Positions 27,079 to 35,485 of a stretch of 64,000 nt of DNA are shown in pieces (the first letter of the stretch is position 1; every line of letters starts with the position of its first letter). The DNA is taken from the NCBI RefSeq assembly GCF_903915725.1, contig NZ_CAIWTY010000110.1:1-64000 (forward strand), given 5' to 3'. This stretch comes from an uncultured Rhodopila sp. (GTDB taxonomy: Bacteria; Pseudomonadota; Alphaproteobacteria; Acetobacterales; Acetobacteraceae). The notes under the pieces were generated by a model, which saw only the letters and a list, made by a program, of their open reading frames with translations, searched no databases and was not told the origin of the DNA. The position numbers were made by a program, and so were the translations under genes.

Positions 27079-27157
27079 CGTCATGGCCCGGCTTGTCCGG
27101 GCCACCTATCGCGGCATTGTACTGGTATAGGTGGCCCGGACAAGCCGGGCCATGACG
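27079..27157. repeat. palindromic intergenic repeat, family 1, perfect copy
   Basis: Arms 27079-27109 and 27127-27157 are perfect 31-base inverted copies (left arm begins CGTCATGGCCCGGCTTGTCC) around a 17-base loop. The loop starts CGCGGCA and the right side carries TGGTATAGGTGG, both shared with the copy at 46707. It lies between two convergent genes, as expected for REP/BIME-like elements. Confidence 0.88.
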
Positions 27158-27199
27158 ACTTAAGGTCGCGGTCACGATTCCGGTCAGCCTGAAACCGCT

Positions 27200-28774
27200 C
27201 TAGCCCTTGCGCAGGTTCCAGAACAGCGCATAGCCCGGCAGTACATCCGTGACCGATTTCCGGTAGACCGTGGACGGCAAAATCTGACCGAGCGGAATAT
27301 ACGGCACATCGACGAAAACCTGTTGCTGGATCGATGCGGCGATTCGCCGCCGATCGGCCGGCTCGGTCGCATCCAGCCAGTCGTTGCGCAACGATTCCAG
27401 CGCCGCACTGGCCGGCCAGCCGCGCGACGCCGCCCTTCCGTTGCCGCGTATATACACATGCACCGCGGGATCGAGCTGATCCAGTCCGGACCAGTAGGTA
27501 TGGAACAGGCTCCAGCCGCCCTGCTCCACCGGCTCGGTCCTGGCGAACCGCTGCAACGCGCTGCCCCAGTCGGCATATTGCGCATCGACGTTCAGGCCGA
27601 TGTGCTTGAGCATGTCGGCACCAACCTCGCCGAGCGCCTTCAAGGTCGGGAAATCCGACGGTATTACCAGCACCACCCGCTCATTCGCATAGCCCGACGC
27701 CGCGACGGCCTTGCGCACGGCACCCGGATCCCGAGGCCCGGTCAGCACCTCCATCCCGGCGGTGTTTGCCATCGGCGTGCCGGGACAGAACACCCCTACC
27801 CCGTCGCGCCAATTCGCCGGATCACCGGCGGCGGCGGCCATGTAGTCCTGCTGGCTGACGGCGCCAAGCAACGCCCGGCGCAACGCCGGATTGTCGAACG
27901 GAGGCTGCAGGTGATTCATCCGCATGCAGCCGATGTAGCCCATCGGGTCCGGCGGCGGAACCGTCAGCGCGGCGTTACGCCGCAGTAATGGCACCAGGTC
28001 TGCTGTCGGCGCCTCCCACCAATCCACCTCGCCGGCCTGAATGGCGGCGGAGGCGGTGCCGGCATCCGGAATGATCGTCCATTCGACCCGCTCGACATGC
28101 ACGATTTTCGGTCCGGCGGTGAAACTTGTAGCGCCCTCCGGACGCGGCACATAGGCCGGGTTGCGCTCGTAGACGACGCGCGCCCCGGCAACACGCTCAT
28201 CCGCCCTGAACCGGAATGGTCCGCTTCCGGTCATTTCGCTGATTTGCTTGAATGGATCGGTTTGCGCGAGACGTTCCGGCATCATCGCGCAGATATTCGA
28301 ACCGGGCTTGCCGAGCGCGGCGGGCAGCAGCGGGAACGGGCGTTTCAGGCGAAACCGGATGGTCCTGTCGTCCGGCGCGGACAATTCGTCCGTCACCGCC
28401 AGCAGCGTCTGGCCGAAACCGTCGCGCGCACCCCAGCGGCGGATGCTGGCGATGCAGTCGCCGCCGAGAACTTTTTCGCCGTCGTGCCAGACCAGTCCGT
28501 CGCGCAACGTCAGCGTCCAGGTTCTTGCGTCGTCCTCAACCGAATGGCCCGCAACCATCTGCGGCGAGATGCGCAACGCGCTGTCCATGCCGTACAGCGT
28601 GTCGAACACCATCAAGGCATGGTTGCGGGTGACATAGGCCGCGGACCATATCGGATCGAGAACGGCGAGGTCTGATTGCGGAACAAACCGCAGGAAGGAC
28701 GTGGCGGCCCCACGCCCGATGGCGGGCGCGGCCAGCGCGGCGGCGGTTGCGAGCACTGTGCGGCGGCGGATCAT
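27200..28774 (-). CDS. ABC substrate-binding protein, family 5 (peptide/opine type)
   Basis: Periplasmic binding protein of 524 residues with a twin-arginine-like start (MIRRRTVLATAAALAAPAIG). Family 5 landmarks are LVWHDGEKVLGGDCIASIRR (the W-x-D-G-x-x-h block), GSGPFRF and RMNHLQPPFDNPALRRALLG. Ligands of the family include peptides, opines, glutathione and some polyamine conjugates. Its ATG (28774-28772) overlaps the stop of the acetylpolyamine amidohydrolase gene, so the two are translationally coupled. No permease or ATPase genes follow, which is unusual; the partner transporter must be elsewhere, or the protein works as a receptor. The longer frame upstream lies inside the neighbouring gene and is rejected. 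Confidence 0.88.
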   Translation of the reverse strand: MIRRRTVLATAAALAAPAIGRGAATSFLRFVPQSDLAVLDPIWSAAYVTRNHALMVFDTLYGMDSALRISPQMVAGHSVEDDARTWTLTLRDGLVWHDGEKVLGGDCIASIRRWGARDGFGQTLLAVTDELSAPDDRTIRFRLKRPFPLLPAALGKPGSNICAMMPERLAQTDPFKQISEMTGSGPFRFRADERVAGARVVYERNPAYVPRPEGATSFTAGPKIVHVERVEWTIIPDAGTASAAIQAGEVDWWEAPTADLVPLLRRNAALTVPPPDPMGYIGCMRMNHLQPPFDNPALRRALLGAVSQQDYMAAAAGDPANWRDGVGVFCPGTPMANTAGMEVLTGPRDPGAVRKAVAASGYANERVVLVIPSDFPTLKALGEVGADMLKHIGLNVDAQYADWGSALQRFARTEPVEQGGWSLFHTYWSGLDQLDPAVHVYIRGNGRAASRGWPASAALESLRNDWLDATEPADRRRIAASIQQQVFVDVPYIPLGQILPSTVYRKSVTDVLPGYALFWNLRKG

Positions 28775-29796
28775 CGGATCACTCCCAGCCCGGCCAGGAA
28801 CGCGGTCAGGTTGGCGCCGAGACGCTCGACCAGGTAGCCGCCCTCCTGGATCAGCACCGTGGGCAGGCCCAACCCCGCGACCAGTGCACCGGCGGCCCGA
28901 AAACCCTCGGCGCCGACGCACAGATTGGCCGCCGGATCACCCTGCTGCGCGTCGAAGCCGACTGAAACGACAAGCCCCGATGGCTGCTTGCCGGCGATGG
29001 CTTCATGTCCGCGGATGATCGCCGCGATGAAGCTATCGTCGCGCGCACCGGGCGGCAGCGGCAGGTTCAGGTTCCAGCCCAACCCTCTGCCCTGGCCGGT
29101 TTCATCGGCATAGCCGGCGAACCAGGGATACAAACCGGCCGGATCGCCGTGCACCGAAACGTAATGCACGTCGTCGCGCTCATAGAAAATCTGCTGCGTG
29201 CCGTTGCCGTGATGCACGTCGAAATCCAGGATAGCCACCGGCCCGATGCCGCGATCCAACAGGCGCTGCGCGGCGATCGCGGCATTGTTCAGGTAGCAGA
29301 ACCCACCTGCCATGTCGGTGTGCGCGTGGTGCCCCGGCGGGCGGCACAGCGCATAGGCGAACCGCTCGCCGCCCAACACCGCGTCGGCCGCTTCGACGGC
29401 GGCGGACGCGGAATCAACGGCGGCGCTCCAGGTTGCGGCGACGATCGGGGCGCTGAGGCTGCTGAGATAATAGCCCGCCTGCCCGAGCACACCCTCCGGC
29501 AGCCGCGCCTTATGCCGAACCGCATAAGCCTGCGCCCGCAGCATCGGCCCGGCATCGGAAAGTTCCTGCCAGCGCGAGAAAGCCGTCTGCAGGAACGCCA
29601 GATATCCGGCGTCGTGGACGCGGCCGATGGGCTGCAACCCGCGATCCGCCGCCAGGCGTGTCGGCAGGCCGGCGGCGAGGACCGCTTCCAGCAGGGCATC
29701 CGCCCGCGCCGGAACTTCCCAATATCGGCGGAGCTCGCCGGGCAGGGTAAAACGGTCGGGGTCGTGCCCGGCGTGGTTTGTTGTAATGACAATCAT
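28771..29796 (-). CDS. aphA: acetylpolyamine amidohydrolase (histone-deacetylase-like)
   Basis: Zinc-dependent deacetylase of 341 residues. The catalytic His pair is His156-His157 in RPPGHHAHTDMAGGFCYLNN. Zinc ligands are Asp193 and His195 in DFDVHHGNGTQQIFY, with the third ligand Asp expected near FDAQQGDPAANL. These positions agree closely with bacterial acetylpolyamine amidohydrolases, which remove acetyl groups from acetylputrescine and related amines. It is the first gene of a two-gene operon with a family 5 binding protein, so acetylpolyamine uptake and use is a reasonable hypothesis. A broad HDAC-like deacetylase is the alternative. Confidence 0.88.
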   Translation of the reverse strand: MIVITTNHAGHDPDRFTLPGELRRYWEVPARADALLEAVLAAGLPTRLAADRGLQPIGRVHDAGYLAFLQTAFSRWQELSDAGPMLRAQAYAVRHKARLPEGVLGQAGYYLSSLSAPIVAATWSAAVDSASAAVEAADAVLGGERFAYALCRPPGHHAHTDMAGGFCYLNNAAIAAQRLLDRGIGPVAILDFDVHHGNGTQQIFYERDDVHYVSVHGDPAGLYPWFAGYADETGQGRGLGWNLNLPLPPGARDDSFIAAIIRGHEAIAGKQPSGLVVSVGFDAQQGDPAANLCVGAEGFRAAGALVAGLGLPTVLIQEGGYLVERLGANLTAFLAGLGVIR

Positions 29797-29934
29797 TTGT
29801 CAGCTCCGCCTTGCGCGGATGTGACAATGCAAGCCGGGCGGTCAACAGGCAAGGCTGCCTCTTGCCGAACCCGGCGGTATCATCACTTATAACCTGTAAA
29901 GATGGCGGTTTTCTATTCTACCGGGAGCAGAAGT

Positions 29935-30546
29935 ATGTTGATAGCGCGGTTCCTCGTTCTGAGTTTGGCGGCCGGCATTACCGCGGGCGCGATGGCATTC
30001 GCTCAAACACCGGCTCCGGCCAGGGTGCGGGGGACGATCAGTTCGGTTGACGCCGGGGAACTGCGGGTGACCAGCCGCTCCGGCGACACGGTGGCGCTGA
30101 AACTGCCGGCGGATGCCACGGTGACGATCATCGAGCCGATTGCGATCGACGCGATCAAGCCGGGGTCGTTCATCGGCACCGCGGCCAGGACCCAACCGGA
30201 CGGAACGCTGCGGGCGTTGGAGATTCAGGTGTTTCCTGAATTGATGCGCGGCGTTGGTGAGGGCAACCGGCCGTGGGACCTGGGTCCGGACAGCAGCATG
30301 ACAAACGGGACGGTCGGGACCCTGGAGAAACTGACGGACGGCCGCACGCTGACGCTGGGTTACAAGGGCGGCGAAAAGACGGTGATCGTGCCCGCGGGGG
30401 CGCCGATCATTACGTATGAGCCGGGCAGCAGGGCGGCTTTGAGTCCAGGGGCGCATGTCATCGTGACGGCGACCCGCAATCCGGACGAGACGTTGACGGC
30501 GGTGCGCGTCGGCGTCGGCAAGGACGGGCTGGTGCCGCCCATGTAA
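29935..30546 (+). CDS. exported protein of unknown function, DUF5666-like beta-rich
   Basis: A 203-residue protein with a Sec signal peptide (MLIARFLVLSLAAGITAGAM, cleavage after AFAQ). The mature part is beta-rich: RVRGTISSVDAGELRVTSRS opens an OB-like module, and NGTVGTLEKLTDGRTLTLGY opens a second similar module, so it seems to be a duplication. This is typical of periplasmic OB-fold proteins with DUF5666-like modules; none has a clear function. GGGAG lies about 7 bases upstream of the ATG at 29935, which is preferred over the ATG at 29902. Divergent from aphA; no operon partner. Confidence 0.75.
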   Translation: MLIARFLVLSLAAGITAGAMAFAQTPAPARVRGTISSVDAGELRVTSRSGDTVALKLPADATVTIIEPIAIDAIKPGSFIGTAARTQPDGTLRALEIQVFPELMRGVGEGNRPWDLGPDSSMTNGTVGTLEKLTDGRTLTLGYKGGEKTVIVPAGAPIITYEPGSRAALSPGAHVIVTATRNPDETLTAVRVGVGKDGLVPPM

Positions 30547-30549
30547 CGA

Positions 30550-31227
30550 TCAAGCAGGTGGATCGAACGCCCGTATCCGCGGCAATGCGCTGTCGTACCG
30601 TTCCACCTGCACCACGGTCAGTTGCCCGGTGCAAGCCTGCGCCAGTTTCGACGTCTCCGCGTCCAGGCCCGTCGGCGCCGGCAACTTTTGCCGATCGGGG
30701 TCCCGGCGGAAGGCCCGCACGATGCCGCCGGTCCAGGGCAGCGTCGGCAGGGTCAACTCGCCCCGCGCCCAGAACGCATGGAAGTCCGACGGATCATCGC
30801 CGCGTTGCGGCCCGCGGCGGGGCAAATCAGAGAAAATCGCGTGGTCATCCCGCGACTGGCCATACGGCGCAGACACCGGTTGCATCGCCACCATCAGCGG
30901 ATCGTTCGCGGACGCGCCGATATCCGACCGCTCCAGCGTCACCGTCGCGGGAAACACCGATCGCCCGGGCCAGGACAACGGCACCCACTCGTCCCGTCCG
31001 CGGCGGCGATCCGGGCCGGGACCGCCCTCCAGCCAGCCGCGCCGCGCCATCGGCGTGGCGATGCGGACGCGGTGGGTCAGGGAGGCGGGCATCTTGCCGA
31101 GCAGTGGTGCCGGGTCGGGGTCGCGCGGATGCGGCTCGATGTGGATGCCATCGCCTCGGCGCAGGACCGAGAACGCGCCCCAATGCGAGCTATGCGGGAT
31201 CGGGGCGCCGCCAGGGCCGGTGTCCAT
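30550..31227 (-). pseudogene. internally deleted relic of a BisC/TorA-type molybdopterin oxidoreductase
   Basis: The frame is open for 225 codons but joins three separate parts of an enzyme normally about 750 residues long. Residues 1-88 match the N-terminus (HSSHWGAFSVLRRGDGIHIE, DPDPAPLLGKMPASLTHRVR, DEWVPLSW). Next comes a middle piece (FPATVTLERSDIGASANDPL, then YGQSRDD and FHAFWARGELTLP). The last is the C-terminal tail (ETSKLAQACTGQLTVVQVER, IRAFDPP). The molybdenum-binding core and most of the cofactor contacts are gone. Two large in-frame deletions explain it. It cannot be a working S- or N-oxide reductase. Family assignment is from remembered motifs of biotin sulfoxide/TMAO reductases. 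Confidence 0.8.
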
Positions 31228-31285
31228 GGTCGGATTGGCGCATGGAAAGCCGCGGCGGGCTATGGGCGGGGTGCTGTTTTACTCT

Positions 31286-31363
31286 CGTCATGGCCCGGCT
31301 TGTCCGGCCCCCTGTACAGGCAATCTGCCGCGATAGATGGCCCGGACAAGCCGGGCCATGACG
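31286..31363. repeat. palindromic intergenic repeat, family 1, imperfect and inverted copy
   Basis: Arms near 31286-31311 and 31338-31363 pair imperfectly; the left arm has lost or changed bases after TTGTCCGG. The linker (CTGCCGCGATAGATGG) corresponds to the reverse complement of the linker in the copies at 27079 and 46707, so this element lies in the opposite orientation. It is between the relic oxidoreductase start and the end of cysE. Confidence 0.82.
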
Positions 31364-31395
31364 AATGGAGCGAATGACGTAACGGACGAATTGCT

Positions 31396-32259
31396 TCAGA
31401 TCGTGTAGTTGAACGACTGATACGCCAGGTCGCTCAGCGTCTGGTTCATCGACTTCATCGGCTCGTCCGTCTCGGCGATACGGACCACTTTGGCCGGTAC
31501 CCCGGCTACCGTCGCATGCGCCGGCACCGGTTTCAGCACCACGGACCCCGCGGCGATGCGGGCATGCTCACCCACCTCGATGTTGCCGAGGATCGCTGCG
31601 CCGGCGCCGATGACGACGCCGTGACGCACCTTCGGGTGGCGGTCGCCGTGCTCCTTGCCGCTGCCGCCCAGGGTGACGTGGTGCAGCATGGAGACGTTAT
31701 CGCCGATCTCCGCGGTTTCGCCGACGACGAGGCCGGTGGCGTGGTCAAGGAAGATGCCGTGCCCGAGCTTGGCCGCCGGATGGATGTCGGTCTGGAACAC
31801 CTCCGACGAGCGGCTTTGCAGGTACAGCGCAAAATCGCGCTCCCCGTGGTTCCACAGCCAGTGGTTCAGGCGGTGCGCCTGAATGGCGTGGAAGCCCTTA
31901 AAATACAGCAGCGGCTCGATCAGCCGGTCGCAGGCCGGGTCGCGATCCAGTACGGCGGCGATGTCGGCCTTGGCGGCTTCGACGATGCAGCCGTCATCGG
32001 CGCAGGCCTTGTTGAACGCCTGGACGATCAGCGGCAGCGAGACGACGTCGTTGCGTAGCCGCGCGGCGACGCGATGGAACACCGCGGTTTCGAAGCTGGG
32101 CTGGTTGAGGATCGAATCGAAGAACAGCGGCGCCAGTTTCGGCTCCCGCTCATAGGCTTCCTCGGCTTCGCGCCGCAAGCGCTGCCACAGCGCGTCGGTG
32201 ACGGCTTCGGTTTCCTCCGTCGGCACAAGGGTCAGGCGGCAGGGGTTCGGGCGCTTCAT
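31396..32259 (-). CDS. cysE: serine O-acetyltransferase
   Basis: Transfers acetyl from acetyl-CoA to L-serine, the first step of cysteine synthesis, in the cytoplasm. The 287-residue protein has an N-terminal helical domain and a C-terminal left-handed beta-helix. Catalytic and substrate landmarks are KGFHAIQAHRLNHWLW, HPAAKLGHGIFLDHATGLVV, GETAEIGDNVSMLHHVTLGG and HPKVRHGVVIGAGAAILGNI. The start is uncertain: the ATG at 32259 has GGGA 6 bases upstream and is preferred; the ATG at 32292 would add 11 residues and place the start against an inverted repeat. The C-terminal tail (LAYQSFNYTI) ends in Ile, as needed for docking into cysteine synthase. Confidence 0.93.
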   Translation of the reverse strand: MKRPNPCRLTLVPTEETEAVTDALWQRLRREAEEAYEREPKLAPLFFDSILNQPSFETAVFHRVAARLRNDVVSLPLIVQAFNKACADDGCIVEAAKADIAAVLDRDPACDRLIEPLLYFKGFHAIQAHRLNHWLWNHGERDFALYLQSRSSEVFQTDIHPAAKLGHGIFLDHATGLVVGETAEIGDNVSMLHHVTLGGSGKEHGDRHPKVRHGVVIGAGAAILGNIEVGEHARIAAGSVVLKPVPAHATVAGVPAKVVRIAETDEPMKSMNQTLSDLAYQSFNYTI

Positions 32260-32294
32260 GCTGGTTCCCGTCGCAGAAAGATTTTCATCCATTA

Positions 32295-32309
32295 TGGAAT
32301 GCTATTCTA
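32295..32309. promoter_or_regulatory. dyad upstream of cysE, candidate operator
   Basis: TGGAAT-GCT-ATTCTA is an inverted repeat (5 of 6 pairs match) 36 bases upstream of the preferred cysE start. A TTGACG lies further upstream on the minus strand, but no good -10 box sits at standard spacing. The GGAAT/ATTCC shape recalls sites of Rrf2-type regulators that control cysteine and Fe-S genes; this is inference only. Confidence 0.35.
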
Positions 32310-32362
32310 CATCATCGGGCGCCTGAGGGATACGTCAACTCCTTTTGTCGGAGATTCCGCTA

Positions 32363-33391
32363 TTACCGCGGCGTCTCGCCGACTGTGTCGGCGGCGTAGG
32401 CCTGCCGATCGCCCATTGGCTTCGGACTTCCGACGGTTGAATCGGCGGTCGTCTGCCGCTCGGCCTCGGCGTTGATGACCGCGCCGAACAGCGCTGCGAA
32501 GGCTGACAAATATAGCCAGGTCAACATGATGACGACCCCACCGAGTGAACCGTAGGTCTTGTCGTAGCTGTTGAAATGGGTGACGTAGATGCTGAACCCG
32601 ACCGATCCGGCGATCCACAGCAGCGTCGCGATGATGGCCCCTGGCGACACCCATCGCCAGCGGGCCGTCTTACGGTTCGGCGCATAGCGATACAGCACCG
32701 ACAGGCCGGTCATGACCAGCAGGATCAGCAGCGGCCACTCCAGCCCCGTCACCACCCATTGGACGTCAGCCCCGAGCCCGACCACCTGCATCGCCGCCGG
32801 CAGCACGCCGACAAGCGCGATGCTGACGGTGCCGCCAACCAGCGCCAGCAGCGTCAGGCCGATGGCGATCAGGTTGAGCTTGAAGAAGCCACGCGTCTCC
32901 TTCTCCCGGTAGGCGATGTCGAGGGCGGTGATCATGCCGCTCATGCCGCGCGATGCGCTCCAGAGCGCGAACAACAAGGCCACCACCGCGCTGAGGCCGA
33001 GCGATCCGCTCGACGCGGTGACCAGCTTGTGCAGTTGATCTGCTACCATCTGCGTGCTTTCCGGCGGCAGCACGTCCGCCAGCGCTTCGACCTGGCGCTC
33101 GACCTGAACGGGGTCGAGCAACAGGCCATAGATCGAGACCAGGGCGGCCAGCGCCGGAAACAGCGCCAGCAGCACGGCGTAGGTGACGCCGCCGGAGACC
33201 AGGAAGATGTTGTTTTCGGACACCTCGGCCCAGGAGCGAACCAGGATGTCTTTCCAGCCGGGCGCCGGGATTTGCCCCGGATGGCCGGCCGATCGGCCGC
33301 GGTTCTGCTGGGGGGCGGACGGCGGCTGCCGCTGGGGCGCCAGCGCTGCCAGATCGTCTTTCAGCTTGCCGAGGCGATCCGCGTTGCCCAT
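32363..33391 (-). CDS. YihY/BrkB-family inner-membrane protein
   Basis: A 342-residue membrane protein with six hydrophobic segments. The family hallmarks are ENNIFLVSGGVTYAVLLALF near the start of the membrane domain, LFALWSASRGMSGMITALDI in the middle, SVLYRYAPNRKTARWRWVSP, and YGSLGGVVIMLTWLYLSAFA at the end. The N-terminal about 45 residues are Pro/Gln-rich and cytoplasmic. The family was once called ribonuclease BN; its function is unsettled, with transporter-like and virulence-related roles proposed. It sits upstream of cysE in the same direction, about 100 bases apart, but has no functional link that I can see. Confidence 0.87.
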   Translation of the reverse strand: MGNADRLGKLKDDLAALAPQRQPPSAPQQNRGRSAGHPGQIPAPGWKDILVRSWAEVSENNIFLVSGGVTYAVLLALFPALAALVSIYGLLLDPVQVERQVEALADVLPPESTQMVADQLHKLVTASSGSLGLSAVVALLFALWSASRGMSGMITALDIAYREKETRGFFKLNLIAIGLTLLALVGGTVSIALVGVLPAAMQVVGLGADVQWVVTGLEWPLLILLVMTGLSVLYRYAPNRKTARWRWVSPGAIIATLLWIAGSVGFSIYVTHFNSYDKTYGSLGGVVIMLTWLYLSAFAALFGAVINAEAERQTTADSTVGSPKPMGDRQAYAADTVGETPR

Positions 33392-33451
33392 GGAAGTCCC
33401 TTCACCGGTAGCAGGGTGAACGGGCGCGGCGGGGCCGAGTTGCCGCGGATC

Positions 33452-34126
33452 CTAAAGCAAGGATTGAGCAGGCTCCAGCAGATCCGGTCCATCGTTGCGC
33501 ACGTTGCCGATACGCCTGTCTATCGGCCAGAAGCGCAGAACGCCATCGGCGGATGGCTTCAGCAGCGCCGCGGGATCGCCGGCCGTTTCACCGAGCCAAA
33601 TCGGCCAGTCCGCCGGCTCCAGGATGACCGGCATGCGTTCATGCAGCGCGGACATCTGTTGGTTGGCGTGCGTCGTCACGATAGCAAAGCTGCGGAGGAT
33701 GTCGCCGTCCGGGGAGCGCCAGCCCTCCCAAATGCCGGCGAAACCCAGCGGATCGCCGTCCATGCGGACGATCGCGAACGGTGTCTTGCCGCCCGGGTCC
33801 GCCCGCCATTCGTAGAATGCCGCGGCGGGAACCAGGCAGCGGCGCTTGGCGAAGGCGGCGCGGAACATTCCGGATGTGGCGACTGTTTCCGCCCGCGCGT
33901 TGACCGGGCGGCGGGCGGCCTTGATGTCCTTGGTGAAGGCCGGGACGAAACCCCAGGTCAGCAGACCGAGGTGGCGTTCCCCCGTCTCCGGATGCCGCCG
34001 CACCACCGGCGCATCCATCGTCGGCGCCATGTTCCATGTCGGCTTCAGGTTGGGCAGCGAATTGCTGGTCCCGAACAGCCGGGCGATCAGGTCCGGTGGA
34101 AGGAAGCTGGCGTAGCGTCCGCACAT
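33452..34126 (-). CDS. SOS response-associated peptidase (SRAP; YedK/HMCES-like)
   Basis: A 224-residue SRAP protein that shields abasic sites in single-stranded DNA by forming a thiazolidine crosslink through Cys2. The ATG at 34126 is required because the catalytic Cys2 must follow the initiator Met (MCGRYA); the longer upstream frame is therefore rejected. Other conserved sites are NARAET (Asn/Arg), the glutamate in CLVPAAAFYEWRAD and the histidine in LHERMPVIL. PLGFAGIWEGW is also typical. It is divergent from the zinc alcohol dehydrogenase gene. No LexA-type box was recognised upstream. Confidence 0.92.
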   Translation of the reverse strand: MCGRYASFLPPDLIARLFGTSNSLPNLKPTWNMAPTMDAPVVRRHPETGERHLGLLTWGFVPAFTKDIKAARRPVNARAETVATSGMFRAAFAKRRCLVPAAAFYEWRADPGGKTPFAIVRMDGDPLGFAGIWEGWRSPDGDILRSFAIVTTHANQQMSALHERMPVILEPADWPIWLGETAGDPAALLKPSADGVLRFWPIDRRIGNVRNDGPDLLEPAQSLL

Positions 34127-34253
34127 GAAGATCAGTTTGCGCGAAAGCGGCCGATGGGCAACCCCCGATGATCGCGGCGTTATGAGCGGGGCCGCTGCAA
34201 CGCCCTCCCTGCGGCGGACATTCGGATGGGATGTCTCAGCAAGGTAGGCGTTC

Positions 34254-35423
34254 ATGAAAGCTCTCGCGTGGCACGGCAAAGGCAAGATGCGCTGCGATAC
34301 CGTTCCGGATCCGAAAATCGAGCATCCGCGCGATGCGATCATCAAGGTGACAAGTTGCGCGATCTGCGGCTCCGACCTGCATATCTATGACGGGGTGATT
34401 CCCTCGATGCAGCACGGCGATGTGCTCGGGCATGAAACGATGGGCGAGGTCGTCGAGCTCGGTTCCGAGACGCGGAATTTGAAGATCGGCGACCGCGTGG
34501 TCGTGCCGTTTACGATCTCTTGCGGCGAATGCTTCTTCTGCACGCGGGGGTTTTACTCCGGCTGCGAGCGGTCGAACCCGAACAAAGAGATGGCGGAAAA
34601 GCTGTGGGGTCATTCGCCGGCCGGTTTGTTCGGCTACTCCCACCTGCTCGGCGGCTATGCCGGCGGTCAGGCCGAGTATCTACGGGTGCCATACGCCGAT
34701 GTCGGGCCCATCACGGTGCCGGACGGGATCACGGACGAACAGGCGCTGTTCCTGTCGGACATTTTCCCGACCGGCTACATGGCGGCGGATTTCTGCAACA
34801 TCCAGCCGGGCGACACGATCGCGATCTGGGGCTGCGGTCCGGTCGGGCAGTTCGCCATCCGCAGCGCGTTCCTGCTCGGCGCCGAACGGGTGATCGCGAT
34901 TGACACGGTACCGGAACGCCTCGCCATGGCGCGGGAAGCCGGGGCGCTGACGCTGGATTTCAAAGCGGAAGATATTTACGACCGCATCCAGGATCTGACC
35001 TCCGGCCGCGGCGCCGATGCCTGCATCGATGCGGTCGGAACCGAGGCCGATGCGACCGGCAGTGCGGACTCGCTGATCGATCGCGTCAAGGTCGCCACCT
35101 TCATGGGCACCGATCGGCCTCACGTCTTGCGGCAGATTATTCATTGCTGCCGCAATTTCGGCAACATATCGATTGTCGGAGTCTATGGCGGGTTCCTCGA
35201 CAAGGTCCCGATGGGGTCTGCCATCAACCGCGGCCTGACGTTCCGCATGGCGCAGACGCCGGTGCAATATTACCTGCCGATGCTGATGGAGCGTGTTCAA
35301 CGGGGCGATATCGATCCATCCTTCGTCATTACCCACCGCGCAAGGCTCCATGACGGACCGGACCTCTACAAGACATTCCGGGACAAAAAGGACGGCTGCA
35401 TCAAAGTCGTGCTGAAACCCTGA
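34254..35423 (+). CDS. zinc-dependent alcohol dehydrogenase, formaldehyde-dehydrogenase-like
   Basis: Medium-chain dehydrogenase of 389 residues. Catalytic zinc ligands are in CAICGSDLH and [10 protein letters not shown]. The structural zinc loop is [15 protein letters not shown], and the NAD-binding turn is GCGPVGQFA followed by [13 protein letters not shown], whose Asp favours NAD. The glutathione-independent formaldehyde dehydrogenase/aldehyde dismutase group shares this layout and length. It begins after an AAGGTAGG at 34238-34245, well placed for the ATG at 34254. The substrate remains open, with formaldehyde or another small alcohol possible. Confidence 0.88.
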   Translation: MKALAWHGKGKMRCDTVPDPKIEHPRDAIIKVTSCAICGSDLHIYDGVIPSMQHGDVLGHETMGEVVELGSETRNLKIGDRVVVPFTISCGECFFCTRGFYSGCERSNPNKEMAEKLWGHSPAGLFGYSHLLGGYAGGQAEYLRVPYADVGPITVPDGITDEQALFLSDIFPTGYMAADFCNIQPGDTIAIWGCGPVGQFAIRSAFLLGAERVIAIDTVPERLAMAREAGALTLDFKAEDIYDRIQDLTSGRGADACIDAVGTEADATGSADSLIDRVKVATFMGTDRPHVLRQIIHCCRNFGNISIVGVYGGFLDKVPMGSAINRGLTFRMAQTPVQYYLPMLMERVQRGDIDPSFVITHRARLHDGPDLYKTFRDKKDGCIKVVLKP

Positions 35424-35485
35424 CATCGGAGAACGCCATGGTGCCGGAAACACGCGCGCTGGCAATTGTCACCGGGGAATAGCCT

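Noticed and set aside
27200-28921. Longer 573-residue form of the family 5 binding protein.
   Set aside because: The extra N-terminus lies in the aphA coding region, and a clean signal peptide begins at the ATG at 28774.
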